A stretch of DNA of 64,000 nucleotides, taken from assembly GCA_964441755.1 (NCBI GenBank), contig CAYTVG010000002.1, forward strand, positions 310,001-374,000, given 5' to 3'. The notes beneath the pieces are model-generated. The model saw only the letters and a list, made by a program, of their open reading frames with translations. It did not search any database and was not told the DNA's origin. Source of the DNA: JAUMBM01 sp964441755. Lineage in GTDB: Bacteria > Bacteroidota > Bacteroidia > Chitinophagales > Saprospiraceae. Position 1 is the first letter of the stretch. Each line of letters starts with the position of its first letter. This document shows, in pieces, positions 18,700 to 27,584 of the stretch. A program made the position numbers and the translations under genes.

Positions 18700-20247
18700 T
18701 TAGAGACTGTCAATATTTTCCTTAACCCAAATAGCTTGTTGAAGGATAGCCTGCTGCTGTATCTCATCCATTCTGTCCCAATTTTTATAGACCATTCCTA
18801 TACGTGGATTTTTAGCCAGTAGCTGTCGGTGGCGATACATAAAATCCCAGTACAAGCTGTTGAACGGACAGGCTTTAGGGCCAATTTTTTCTTTAGGATT
18901 GTAGGGACAATGATTGCAATAATCGCTCATTTTATTGATGTAATTGCCGCTCGAAACATAGGGCTTAGTGGCTAACAAACCGCCATCGGCATATTGGCTC
19001 ATGCCGCGGGTATTGGTTAGCTCAACCCATTCGATGGCATCCATATACACTCCCAGGTACCATTGGTCGACATACTCAGGCTTTACACCCAGCAGCAGGG
19101 CAAAATTACCGGTGACCATCAGTCGCTGTATGTGATGAGCATAGGCACTTTCGAGTGACTGCCCAATGGCATGTGCGAGGCAATACATTTTCGTTTGACC
19201 TGTCCAATAAAACTGGGGTAGTTCTGCCTGATGATTGAAATAGTTGCTGTTGGCATAGGCTGGCATCTGTGCCCAGTATACGCCGCGCATAAACTCACGC
19301 CAGCCGGCAATCTGTCGTACAAAACCTTCGACTTGAGCGAAGCTGATGGTGCCAGGATTTTCCTGCCAGCTTTGGATAGCAGCCTTGATGACCTCCAGCG
19401 GGTGGATCATTTTGGTATTCAGGCCAAAGGAAAGTTGTGAGTGGAACAGCAGGTAGTGTCGGCTGCTCATGGCATCCTGATAGGTGCCGAAAGCGTGCAG
19501 GCGATGGTGGATAAAATGATGTAACAGTTGTAACTGCTCTCCCCGCGTTATTGGCCAGTCAAATTGAGTCGGATCCTTAATCCTGCCCATCGTTTGTATG
19601 CCTGCCTGTTGTATTTCATCGTGCAAAGAGCTTACATTTCTTTCAAAACGAAGTACAGGCGGAATGTCTACAGCCGCTGGCAGTGGCTGGCGGTTGTCCT
19701 GATCATAGTTCCACTGCCCTGTCAGAGGAGTGGAACCATCCTCCTCCATGAGTAGCTGGTAGCTGCGGCGTATATGGCGGTAAAAAGTCTCCATCAGGTA
19801 GGTCTTTTTACCTGCAAACAATTGCGCTACAGTCTTTCTTTCGCTTAGAAAATGTTCAGTATCAAATATATGTACAGGAATATTGAGGGAGGAAGACAGT
19901 TGTGCCAGTTCGCTGTCAAGTCTATACTCATCCGGCAGTTGATAGGCTATGGCCGTTGCCTGATAGTGATCTGCAAGCCATATCAGGTTGGCAGTGAAAG
20001 ACTGTCGATTACCGGGGTCTTGCAGCTGCAGGTAGTGAATTTTTCTTCCCTGCGCCTTTAAGTATCCTGCAAAATGGCGCATAGCCAGGAAAAAACCAAT
20101 AATCTTTTGGATGTGATGCCGTGCATAGTCCGTCTCTGATCGGATTTCCATCATTACATAGATGGCCTCATCCTGATCGGGCGGAGTACTGAACCAGCTA
20201 TGGTGTTCATTGAGCTGATCACCGAGAATAAGTCTGAGTACGGACAT
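18700..20247 (-). CDS. iron-sulfur (6-4)-type photolyase / cryptochrome (FeS-BCP family)
   Basis: 515 residues. The N-terminus (LRLILGDQLNEHHSWF) is the DNA-photolyase-related domain of the prokaryotic FeS photolyase/cryptochrome family, which repairs (6-4) photoproducts with FAD and blue light. The C-terminal FAD-binding helical domain carries the four conserved Cys expected to hold a [4Fe-4S] cluster: one in KMYCLAH, two in DYCNHCPYNP and one in GPKACPFN. Residues such as MRGVYWAQMP and NPRIGMVYKNWDRM match the family. The gene is 63 bases downstream of the GH97 gene on the same strand. No light-harvesting partner gene is visible. Confidence 0.9.
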   Translation of the reverse strand: MSVLRLILGDQLNEHHSWFSTPPDQDEAIYVMMEIRSETDYARHHIQKIIGFFLAMRHFAGYLKAQGRKIHYLQLQDPGNRQSFTANLIWLADHYQATAIAYQLPDEYRLDSELAQLSSSLNIPVHIFDTEHFLSERKTVAQLFAGKKTYLMETFYRHIRRSYQLLMEEDGSTPLTGQWNYDQDNRQPLPAAVDIPPVLRFERNVSSLHDEIQQAGIQTMGRIKDPTQFDWPITRGEQLQLLHHFIHHRLHAFGTYQDAMSSRHYLLFHSQLSFGLNTKMIHPLEVIKAAIQSWQENPGTISFAQVEGFVRQIAGWREFMRGVYWAQMPAYANSNYFNHQAELPQFYWTGQTKMYCLAHAIGQSLESAYAHHIQRLMVTGNFALLLGVKPEYVDQWYLGVYMDAIEWVELTNTRGMSQYADGGLLATKPYVSSGNYINKMSDYCNHCPYNPKEKIGPKACPFNSLYWDFMYRHRQLLAKNPRIGMVYKNWDRMDEIQQQAILQQAIWVKENIDSL

Positions 20248-20310
20248 GGCATTACAGATAAAACTCTAGCCTGCCTGTCTGTAACTTACAGGGGCAAGAC
20301 CGGCATAAAA

Positions 20311-22386
20311 TCACAGGGGGCGCAAGATAGCAGCGGCACCGCCACCGGGCGCAATATCCAAAGAAAGAATTTCGTTGGCAGATACCACTTTGTTTTGTAT
20401 AACCATAGCATCGGGTTTGTGTTCCCAGTGTGCTTCGGGGGCATCGGCATACAGCTCCAGGCTAAATTTTTGGTCAGGGGGCAAAAAGTTGAGCGGGAGC
20501 TCCAGCCTTCGTCGGTTTTCGTCGGCTACGACCCCCAAAAACCAGCGTTTGCTGCCTCGTTCCTGCCGGGCAATGGCCACGAAATCGCCAGGTTCACCAG
20601 CGATAACGCGTGTTTGCTCCCAGTCAACGGCCACTTCTTTGAGGAAAGGCATTGCCGGATGCAGGCGATAGTGCTCGGGCAGGTCAGCCAGCATTTGCAT
20701 TGGGCTGTAGATAACCACATAAGCACCCAGTTCGTGCGCAATGGTATGTTTTACCCGATTATTGGGTTTGTAGGGATTGAGCGATAAATGTACAATGCCG
20801 GGGGTATAGTCGACAGGTCCGGCAAGCATACGGGTGAAGGCCACTTTGGTGAGATGATCAACCGGATTGCCGCCTTCGTACGACCAGGCATTGAATTCCT
20901 GTCCCCGCACCCCTTCGCGGGTCATGAAGTTGGGCCAAGTGCGCCGAATACCTGTATCTTTGATAGGTTCGTGGGTATTGACCATGATCCTGTGCCGGGC
21001 AGCTTTTTCAACGACCTGTTGGTAATGCCTAACCATCCACTGCCCGTGGTGGTATTCTGTATTGGGAATAATTTTACCTACATAACCTGTTTTGACGGCA
21101 GGAATGCCAAGTGCTGCACAGCGTTGGAAGGCTGTATCGAGTTGTTGGCTATAGGTTCTGACCGTTGAGGAGGTTTCGTGATGCATGATGAGCGCAACAC
21201 CCTTTTTACGAGCATAAGCAACGACCTCTTTGATGTCATAATCGGGATAGGGGGTGATAAAATCGAAGACACCTTCCCGCTCATCGAAGCCTATCCAGTG
21301 CTCCCAGCCAGTGTTCCAGCCTTCGATGAGCAGTGCCTGAATATTGTTGTCAGCACAGAAATCTATGTAGCGTTTAGCATTAGCTGTGGTAGCGCCATGT
21401 TTACCACCTTCCATCGCCCAGGTGGACTTTCCTAAGTGCATTTCCCACCAGATACCGGCGTATTTCATGGGTTTAATCCACGACAGATCCTGTATTTTGG
21501 GAGGATCGTTGAGATTGAGGATAAGTTTGCTTTCGATCAGATCGCCTGCACGTGTGGCCACCTGAATGGTTCGCCAAGGTGTATTGAAGGGGAGCTGTAC
21601 TACAGCTTTGACCGAGTCATTCCCACGTCCGACGAGTTCACTAATGAAAGACAGACCTTGTTTGTCGACCTTGAGGGTCATATCTGAGTAATCGTAGAGG
21701 GCTGCTTCGTGAATGCTCAGGTAGATACCATCGTCGGTACGAAGGGTTACAGGAGTGTTGACGGCATTTTCCGGTATGTAGGTTTGAGCGAGGTTGGGGT
21801 GATTACGCTTACTAAGGGCATCAATCTCAGTGAAGCGCGTTTCGTTGTAAACGTGTTCGTAAATATCCCAGTCACCGGGCTGCCACCAGCAGCGGTGGTT
21901 GCCTGTGAGTCTAAATGAAGTATGCTCATCCAGTATGACGAGGCTATCGGCAGCTGCTTGCCGGGGGAATTCGTATCGGAAAGCAAGACCATCCTCAAAT
22001 AAACGAAAGACGAGGGAGAATGACCGCTGCTGTCCCTTGGTTTCAACCAGGCGGACACGCATTTCATTGTAGTGGTTGCGCACTAGTCGCTGCTCCCCCC
22101 AAGGCATTTCCCAGGTTTCATCAAACGTAGAAAACTGGCTGTCAACTATTTTTAAGTGTGAAGACAGCGGAGGAGCGCCCTTCAAGCTGAAACCGAGGGC
22201 AGAGGTATCCACGACAGATTTCGTACCCAGCAGTAACTGATAGCAGGGCTGTCCTTGCTGATTGAGCCATAACTTAACAGACAAATCGCCGGCGGGAGCG
22301 GTCAGTGTCAGTGGTTCGGGCATGGTCAGAGAGCATGAACACAGCAGACTTACTGCAACCCAGATCCACAACAAACTACGCAGCAT
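20311..22386 (-). CDS. glycoside hydrolase family 97 protein, SusB-like inverting alpha-glucosidase type
   Basis: 691 residues. A signal sequence with a Cys-rich end (VAVSLLCSCS) suggests a lipoprotein or periplasmic enzyme. An N-terminal beta-sandwich (about 25-290) precedes a TIM barrel (about 300-590; GIWWEMHLGKSTWAM, LLIEGWNTGWEHW) and a C-terminal beta domain. The barrel has Glu in NTEYHHGQWMVRHY, Glu in MVNTHEPIKDTG and Glu in RGQEFNAW, which are the positions of the inverting branch (SusB-type alpha-glucosidases). The Asp nucleophile of the retaining alpha-galactosidase branch is replaced by VKTGYVG. Expected role: hydrolysis of alpha-glucans or oligosaccharides. No SusC/D genes adjoin it. 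Confidence 0.92.
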   Translation of the reverse strand: MLRSLLWIWVAVSLLCSCSLTMPEPLTLTAPAGDLSVKLWLNQQGQPCYQLLLGTKSVVDTSALGFSLKGAPPLSSHLKIVDSQFSTFDETWEMPWGEQRLVRNHYNEMRVRLVETKGQQRSFSLVFRLFEDGLAFRYEFPRQAAADSLVILDEHTSFRLTGNHRCWWQPGDWDIYEHVYNETRFTEIDALSKRNHPNLAQTYIPENAVNTPVTLRTDDGIYLSIHEAALYDYSDMTLKVDKQGLSFISELVGRGNDSVKAVVQLPFNTPWRTIQVATRAGDLIESKLILNLNDPPKIQDLSWIKPMKYAGIWWEMHLGKSTWAMEGGKHGATTANAKRYIDFCADNNIQALLIEGWNTGWEHWIGFDEREGVFDFITPYPDYDIKEVVAYARKKGVALIMHHETSSTVRTYSQQLDTAFQRCAALGIPAVKTGYVGKIIPNTEYHHGQWMVRHYQQVVEKAARHRIMVNTHEPIKDTGIRRTWPNFMTREGVRGQEFNAWSYEGGNPVDHLTKVAFTRMLAGPVDYTPGIVHLSLNPYKPNNRVKHTIAHELGAYVVIYSPMQMLADLPEHYRLHPAMPFLKEVAVDWEQTRVIAGEPGDFVAIARQERGSKRWFLGVVADENRRRLELPLNFLPPDQKFSLELYADAPEAHWEHKPDAMVIQNKVVSANEILSLDIAPGGGAAAILRPL

Positions 22387-22396
22387 GGAATAAAAT

Positions 22397-22939
22397 TTAG
22401 CTTACGGATGAATCGGCAGGCATTCGCTCGAAGAAAGCCCTCACAGCAGTAGCGTCTTCAGCCTTTAGGCGGCCACTCAACATCAACCGCATTTCACGGC
22501 GCCGGCTGGCGCTTTCATAGCGTTGGTGTTCAATTTCCGTCAGAGGGATGACCGCGGGTACTTTGCTGGGTTTATTGTGTTGATCGTCAACAGCTACCAT
22601 GGTAAAATAGGCATGGTTGCAACGCCTTGGCTGATGCCCCTTCATATCAGCAGCCAGCACTTCTACCATTACTTCTACGGAGGTATTGAAGGCGCGGGTG
22701 ACTGTAGCCTCCAGGGTGACTACTTCACCGTTGCGGATAGGATTTTCGAAAGATACATGATCAACAGAAGCTGTCACAACATGAGATTCGCAATGCTTGC
22801 CTGCGCATATTCCGCAGACCATATCCATCCAACGGAGCAGATTACCACCCATCAGATTGCCCATGGGATTGGTATCATTGGGCATGACCAACTCTGTCAT
22901 GACTGTCCGTGACTCTGATACTTTTTTTGATTGTTTCAT
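22397..22939 (-). CDS. hotdog-fold acyl-CoA thioesterase (YciA/BACH type)
   Basis: 180 residues. It contains the acyl-CoA thioesterase core: MPNDTNPMGNLMGGNLLRWMD with the catalytic Asn/Asp positions, SHVVTASVDHVSFENPI, and NTSVEVMVEV. These enzymes hydrolyse acyl-CoAs to free acid and CoA in the cytoplasm. The C-terminal helical tail (about 140-180) extends the single hotdog. It is 21 bases downstream of the 134-residue conserved gene and 10 bases upstream of the GH97 gene, so it is likely co-transcribed with them. Confidence 0.88.
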   Translation of the reverse strand: MKQSKKVSESRTVMTELVMPNDTNPMGNLMGGNLLRWMDMVCGICAGKHCESHVVTASVDHVSFENPIRNGEVVTLEATVTRAFNTSVEVMVEVLAADMKGHQPRRCNHAYFTMVAVDDQHNKPSKVPAVIPLTEIEHQRYESASRRREMRLMLSGRLKAEDATAVRAFFERMPADSSVS

Positions 22940-22960
22940 GGAAGTTTGGGATTTCGAATT

Positions 22961-23365
22961 CTAGCGAATCATCACACCTCGCTTATTGATAAGCGGTATT
23001 GAGGTAAAATGCATGGGGTGAATACTGCCACTCACAAAAACGTATTTGCGATCATACATATAGTCTGCCTGGTTGTAGCTGATCCAATACTCGTGCGTCA
23101 AGTCGAACAAACTTGACTGGATAGGTTCAATCTGAACAACCTGCAAAGGACCGATTTGTTCGTAAAAGTACCTGAGAGTAGTCGTTTTTCGCATCTCACC
23201 CTCAATCTCTCCATAGCCGACGGAGCTGACGAGCAGGTTATCGATAGGTTGTTCCTGCAGGTTGATCAGGTATACATCCCAAAGATCCTGGTTATCGCTG
23301 TCCTCAGGAGGGATGATAGCGATGATTATATCTTCAACACGGCGCAGTTCAATATCTTTTTTCAT
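22961..23365 (-). CDS. conserved Bacteroidota protein of unknown function, 134 aa
   Basis: I recognise the pattern of a small protein found across Bacteroidota (VEDIIIAIIPPED, LWDVYLINLQEQPI, KTTTLRYFYEQIGPL, YWISYNQADYMYDRKYVF) but know no function. It has no signal peptide or membrane segment and looks like a compact cytoplasmic alpha/beta protein. It has its own well-formed promoter (TTTG-N19-TATCTTTG at 23432-23462) and heads a run of minus-strand genes (thioesterase, GH97, photolyase). Confidence 0.75.
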   Translation of the reverse strand: MKKDIELRRVEDIIIAIIPPEDSDNQDLWDVYLINLQEQPIDNLLVSSVGYGEIEGEMRKTTTLRYFYEQIGPLQVVQIEPIQSSLFDLTHEYWISYNQADYMYDRKYVFVSGSIHPMHFTSIPLINKRGVMIR

Positions 23366-23431
23366 ACGTATTCTGAAGGCTAGCTTGTGGGGATTAGCGA
23401 TAGTTTTTTAGGAGCGATCGTTAAAGGCAGG

Positions 23432-23462
23432 CAAAGATAAAGTATTGCTAACCATAATCAAA
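23432..23462 (-). promoter_or_regulatory. Bacteroidota-type promoter TTTG-N19-TATCTTTG
   Basis: On the minus strand TTTG (23462-23459) is separated by 19 bases from TATCTTTG (23439-23432), matching both the -33 and -7 consensus and their normal spacing. It overlaps the end of lipB and lies 66 bases ahead of the start at 23365. Confidence 0.75.
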
Positions 23463-24167
23463 TACAAATAACGAAGCAAGCTTGCTTTTTAAAACGTCTT
23501 TGACTTCATTCACATCAACCTCCTTGCCCAATTCTTTTTGCATGCTGGTGACCGCTTTGTCTTCATCAGCAATGCCACAGGGTACGATATGGCTGAAGTG
23601 GTTCAGATCGGTATTTACGTTAAAGGCGAAACCATGCATGGTTACCCATCGGCTAAGGTGGACACCGATGGCACATATTTTGCGAAGGGGATCTCCCTGT
23701 GCATTGGCGGGCAACCAAACGCCTGTATATTGCGGAACTCGCAGCGATTCGATACCATAATCGGCAAGGGTCCGGATAATTGCTTCTTCCAGTGTGCGCA
23801 CGTAGCGGTGCACATCTGTGAAAAAATCATCGAGATCGAAGATTGGGTATCCAACAAGCTGGCCTGGTCCATGGTAGGTGATATCGCCGCCCCTGTTGAT
23901 GCGATAGTATTGGAAACCTTTTGCGGTGAGTTCCTCAGCAGAAAGCAGCAGATTGCTTTCACTACCACTTTTCCCCAGCGTATAGACAGGTGGATGCTCA
24001 CAAAAAATGAGATAGTGTCGAATGGCCGCCGGCACATCCTCTGGCAGGGGCGGATGTGTACGGCGCAGGAGTTTAGCAGCTACCAGCTCCTGATGCAGCA
24101 CCGTCTGATAGTCCCAGGCAGCTTTGTAGTCGATCCTACCCAAATCCTTGAAGAATACAGTTGGCAT
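23448..24167 (-). CDS. lipB: octanoyltransferase LipB
   Basis: 239 residues, normal length. LipB moves octanoate from acyl carrier protein to lipoyl domains of 2-oxo-acid dehydrogenases and the glycine cleavage H protein, the first step of lipoate synthesis. Conserved marks are HPPVYTLGKSG, the signature RGGDITYHGPGQLVGYP near residue 87, the Lys in RKICAIGVHL, and the active-site Cys in HIVPCGIADEDKAVTSM. Start ATG 24167 gives the normal N-terminus. It is divergent from the propeller lipoprotein gene. lipA is not in this window. Confidence 0.96.
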   Translation of the reverse strand: MPTVFFKDLGRIDYKAAWDYQTVLHQELVAAKLLRRTHPPLPEDVPAAIRHYLIFCEHPPVYTLGKSGSESNLLLSAEELTAKGFQYYRINRGGDITYHGPGQLVGYPIFDLDDFFTDVHRYVRTLEEAIIRTLADYGIESLRVPQYTGVWLPANAQGDPLRKICAIGVHLSRWVTMHGFAFNVNTDLNHFSHIVPCGIADEDKAVTSMQKELGKEVDVNEVKDVLKSKLASLFVFDYG

Positions 24168-24310
24168 TTCAAGTATAAATGATGCTGTAAAGTTCGCAAC
24201 TTTTGTGGTAAAGCAGACGGTTTTTTGGAACTGCCCACGTTATTTTGTCATAAACAATTCAAGATATACCAGAGCATTGCAGCTATGTAAAGAATATCAA
24301 ATGCATTCCT

Positions 24311-24318
24311 TAGCTTTG
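24311..24318 (+). promoter_or_regulatory. -7 promoter element TAGCTTTG of the propeller lipoprotein gene
   Basis: TAGCTTTG matches TAnnTTTG 82 bases before the ATG at 24401 in the divergent region with lipB. No clear -33 element was found at the usual distance. Confidence 0.45.
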
Positions 24319-24400
24319 CGACGATGCCCGCAGCAACGGTAGCAGCAACTGCTTACCGGGGGATACAGTGCGGGGGAGTAGTACATATAAATAATAATCC

Positions 24401-25504
24401 ATGCGTTTTTTATTGATTTTAGGAGGCCTGTTGGCATCATCTCTATTACTTACGTCCTGTCTTACCAAGCAGGCAGGTATGTCTGAAACATCCAAAGAGG
24501 CGGCATCGGTCGACAGTCTGCGTTATCCTGATGAGCGGCATATAAAAAATATTCGCCAGTTGACTTTTGGTGGAGACAATGCAGAGGCATACTTCAGTTT
24601 TAATGGCCGTTACCTGGTATTTCAGAGTACAAATGCCAGCTGGGGAACAGCCTGCGATCAAATTTTTTACATGCCGCTGAAAGGCACAGAAGGCAGCAAA
24701 CCACCAATGCTCAGTACGGGCAAGGGACGTACAACCTGTGCCTACTTCATGCCGGGCGACAAGGAAATTCTGTACGCCAGTACGCATCATGCGGGTGATG
24801 AGTGCCCTGAGGCACCTCGCTTAGTGGATGGCAAATATGTGTGGCCGATATTTTCCACCTTTGATATTTTTACAGCCAACCTGAAAGGTGAGGTTACAGG
24901 TCAGTTGACCAATACCCAAGGCTATGATGCTGAAGCTACCCTTTCACCGGATGGTAAGCGCATCGTTTTTACCTCTGACCGCACGGGTGATCTTGAGCTG
25001 TATACGATGAAGGTCGATGGCTCTGATGTCAGGCAAGTAACATTTGATCTGGGTTATGACGGCGGTGCTTTCTTTTCTCCTGATGGGAAACAACTTGTTT
25101 TCAGGGCATCAAGACCTAAGACAGATGAAGAAATAAGTGTATATAAAGGATTGTTAGCCAAAGGTTTGGTGCAACCAACCAATATGGAGATTTTCGTTTG
25201 TAATGTTGACGGCAGTAACCTTCGACAAGTAACGAATCTCGGTAAGGCCAATTGGGCTCCGTATTTTCATCCCGACGGGAAGCGCATTCTTTTTACCAGT
25301 AATCACCACAGTCCGGGTGGCCGGCAGTTCAATCTGTTTATTATCAACAGCGACGGTACAGGACTCAAGCAACTAACGTACGACAGTGTGTTTGATGCTT
25401 TTCCTATGTTTAGCCGTGATGGCAAGCAGTTGGTTTTTGCTTCCAATCGGAACAACGGCGGCACCAGAGATACGAATGTATTTATTGCTGACTGGGAGGA
25501 GTAG
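24401..25504 (+). CDS. TolB-like six-bladed beta-propeller (PD40 repeat) lipoprotein
   Basis: 367 residues. A lipoprotein signal with lipobox (SLLLTSC) puts the mature protein at the membrane. From residue 55 on, successive WD40-like PD40 blades are visible: YFSFNGRYLVFQS, LSPDGKRIVFTSDRTGDLELY, FSPDGKQLVFRASRP, FHPDGKRILFTSNHHSPG and FSRDGKQLVFASNRN. This matches TolB-type propellers, which are usually binding scaffolds rather than enzymes. Partner and role are unknown. A strong hairpin follows the stop. Confidence 0.85.
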   Translation: MRFLLILGGLLASSLLLTSCLTKQAGMSETSKEAASVDSLRYPDERHIKNIRQLTFGGDNAEAYFSFNGRYLVFQSTNASWGTACDQIFYMPLKGTEGSKPPMLSTGKGRTTCAYFMPGDKEILYASTHHAGDECPEAPRLVDGKYVWPIFSTFDIFTANLKGEVTGQLTNTQGYDAEATLSPDGKRIVFTSDRTGDLELYTMKVDGSDVRQVTFDLGYDGGAFFSPDGKQLVFRASRPKTDEEISVYKGLLAKGLVQPTNMEIFVCNVDGSNLRQVTNLGKANWAPYFHPDGKRILFTSNHHSPGGRQFNLFIINSDGTGLKQLTYDSVFDAFPMFSRDGKQLVFASNRNNGGTRDTNVFIADWEE

Positions 25505-25531
25505 TGCTTTTAGTATTGCATCAATGATGTA

Positions 25532-25565
25532 AGGCATTTTGGCGACAACAGCCGCCAAAATGCCT
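25532..25565. terminator. hairpin terminator after the propeller lipoprotein
   Basis: A 13-bp perfect stem (AGGCATTTTGGCG 25532-25544 with 25553-25565) closes an 8-base loop, followed after a few bases by TTTCTCTTT. It resembles the ATTTTGGCGGC/GCCGCCAAAAT hairpins of the array at 48.4-48.8 kb. Confidence 0.75.
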
Positions 25566-25593
25566 GCAGTTTCTCTTTAATGTTTGCCAAGGT

Positions 25594-26775
25594 ATGCGCA
25601 TCAATTTTCCCGATGACTTTGTGTGGGGTACTTCCACGGCGGCGGCTCAGGTAGAGACGGCCTCTGATCACAATTGGCGTGGGTTCGTCTCCAAAGACGG
25701 CTACACGTTTGTCCGCACGACAGACCACGAATTGAGAAGGGAAGAGGACGCCACCTATATCAGTCAGCTGGGGAGTCTGTACCGCTGTGGACTTGACTGG
25801 GCCCGGCTGCAGGCAGCAGCCTATGCACCTTTTGACGAAGCTGTAGTTGATGAGTATCGACTTTTTTTCGGATCCCTGCGCGAAAAGGGAGTGTCAATCA
25901 TGCTGGTCGTTCATCATTTTACCCATCCCCGATGGTTGGAAGCACAAGGAGGCTGGGTGGACGAACGTTCCATTGGTTGTTATGTTGACTATTTACAGCA
26001 GTGTTTAGAGGCTTTTGGTTCATATGTTGGTTATTGGAATACTTTCAATGAGCCCAATGTCTTTGCATTGAATGCTTATATACTGGGAAATTTTCCCCCT
26101 TGCCGTAAGCTTCGATTTGATCAGGCGCATCGCGTATTGCGGCACATGGGCAAAGCCCATGATATTGCTTATTCATGCATTAAACAGCGTTTCCCTACGC
26201 ATCCGGTGGGTATTTCACTCAACACCGGCTGGTTTGAAGGTTTGAATATGGCGGGCAGGGCAGTAGCTGCTTTCATGGATTACTGGTTTCATCGATATGC
26301 AGCTCGTCCTTTTGAGCGGGTTGATTTCTGGGGTCTGAGCTACTATGCGTATGTATTGTTTGACCCCTTCCCGATCACGGAGATCGACCGACCGGGTGCC
26401 TTGAAGGCTATGGGGCGGGCACACGATAAAATGTGGGGTTATCGTCCCGAGGGTTTAGGTTTGCGCCTGCGCGAATTTTGGCAACGCTACCATAAACCGC
26501 TTTGGGTGACAGAAAATGGTATCTGTACGGATGATGATCAGCAACGCATAGAGGCGATAGAGGACTACGTAAAGGTATGCCATGAGATCATTTCTGCGGG
26601 CATACTGTTGAAGGGGTATATTCACTGGAGTACCTGGGACAATTTTGAGTGGAATTTGGGTCCGACCTACCGCTTTGGGTTGGTGCAGGTTGATTTAGCT
26701 ACAATGGATCGTCGCATGACGAGGGCGGGCGAATACTATGCCCGGCTGGCTGCACAAAACGCGCTTACTATATGA
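25594..26775 (+). CDS. glycoside hydrolase family 1 beta-glycosidase
   Basis: 393 residues, shorter than the usual 440-480, with several barrel loops trimmed. The GH1 retaining machinery is intact: DDFVWGTSTAAAQVE at the N-terminus, acid/base Glu in WNTFNEPNVF, and nucleophile Glu in LWVTENGICTDD. HWSTWDNFEWNLG completes the aglycone/sugar site. No signal peptide is seen, so it is probably cytoplasmic. The substrate is likely a beta-glucoside or related disaccharide; this is not resolved. Its stop overlaps the next start by four bases (ATGA), implying translational coupling. Confidence 0.92.
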   Translation: MRINFPDDFVWGTSTAAAQVETASDHNWRGFVSKDGYTFVRTTDHELRREEDATYISQLGSLYRCGLDWARLQAAAYAPFDEAVVDEYRLFFGSLREKGVSIMLVVHHFTHPRWLEAQGGWVDERSIGCYVDYLQQCLEAFGSYVGYWNTFNEPNVFALNAYILGNFPPCRKLRFDQAHRVLRHMGKAHDIAYSCIKQRFPTHPVGISLNTGWFEGLNMAGRAVAAFMDYWFHRYAARPFERVDFWGLSYYAYVLFDPFPITEIDRPGALKAMGRAHDKMWGYRPEGLGLRLREFWQRYHKPLWVTENGICTDDDQQRIEAIEDYVKVCHEIISAGILLKGYIHWSTWDNFEWNLGPTYRFGLVQVDLATMDRRMTRAGEYYARLAAQNALTI

Positions 26776-27584
26776 AAAAACAGTTTTGGGTGATCACTAT
26801 GATCACCGCCTGGTTGGCCGCAGTGGCACAGCCGGGCTCACAGCCATTGGAGACAGCCCGCAGTCTGTCCATGGGAGGTAGTGGTATTGCCTTGGAAGGG
26901 ATGGAATCCTGTTGGACCAATCCTGCCGGCATAGCCAGACTTGAGCAGGCACAGGTATTGACAACGACTGTGCAGCAGCCGGTCTGGCTGCCTGATGTCC
27001 GGCTGCTCGCAGCAGCTTATGTGCGCAGTGTTGGTGGTGGTGGCTGGTCGCTGGGTTTGCAGCACACAGGCCATCCTGCCTATTACGAACAGCGAATCGC
27101 TATGGGCTATGGGCGGGTCCTCAGTTCAAGACTGCTGTTGGGTGCACAGATTTACGGGCTACAAGTGGTAATTCCTACTTACGGATCAGCCCGTGCATTC
27201 TCTGCAGCCATTGGTATGCAGGCAGCTGTAAACAAAGCCGTAAGTATAGGTTTTCGATTGCTGAATCCCTTCCGGACATCGGTTATTGATGGAGAATACC
27301 TGCCTGCCTGTTTGGCTATCGGCATTCGCTACCAGCCGGCTGAGCAGTTGTTATTGTTGGTAGAAGCCGAGAAAGATATTCAGGCGTCTACGCAATTTAG
27401 GGCAGGTATAGACTATCGGCTACACGAATCTTTCTCCTGTCGTCTTGGCTTGGCCGGTAATCCCATAAGACTGAGTATGGGGGCGGGGCTGCGGCTGCAA
27501 AAGCGGTTATGGATGGATATTGCTATTGCCTGGCATCATATACTGGGTCTTCATCCTGCGGTAAGTCTTATCTTTGGTATATGA
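26772..27584 (+). CDS. PorV/PorQ-like outer-membrane beta-barrel protein
   Basis: 270 residues with a short signal peptide (to about residue 19). The segment ARSLSMGGSGIALEGMESCWTNPAGIARL is the hallmark of the FadL-like PorV/PorQ family, whose members include T9SS shuttle or anchoring proteins. Alternating amphipathic strands fill the rest, ending PAVSLIFGI. It overlaps the GH1 gene upstream (ATGA) and mqnB downstream (ATGA), which is an odd context for a barrel. It may be a PorQ-like surface-anchoring accessory for T9SS cargo such as the proteins at 48-64 kb; this is inference. Confidence 0.7.
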   Translation: MKKQFWVITMITAWLAAVAQPGSQPLETARSLSMGGSGIALEGMESCWTNPAGIARLEQAQVLTTTVQQPVWLPDVRLLAAAYVRSVGGGGWSLGLQHTGHPAYYEQRIAMGYGRVLSSRLLLGAQIYGLQVVIPTYGSARAFSAAIGMQAAVNKAVSIGFRLLNPFRTSVIDGEYLPACLAIGIRYQPAEQLLLLVEAEKDIQASTQFRAGIDYRLHESFSCRLGLAGNPIRLSMGAGLRLQKRLWMDIAIAWHHILGLHPAVSLIFGI

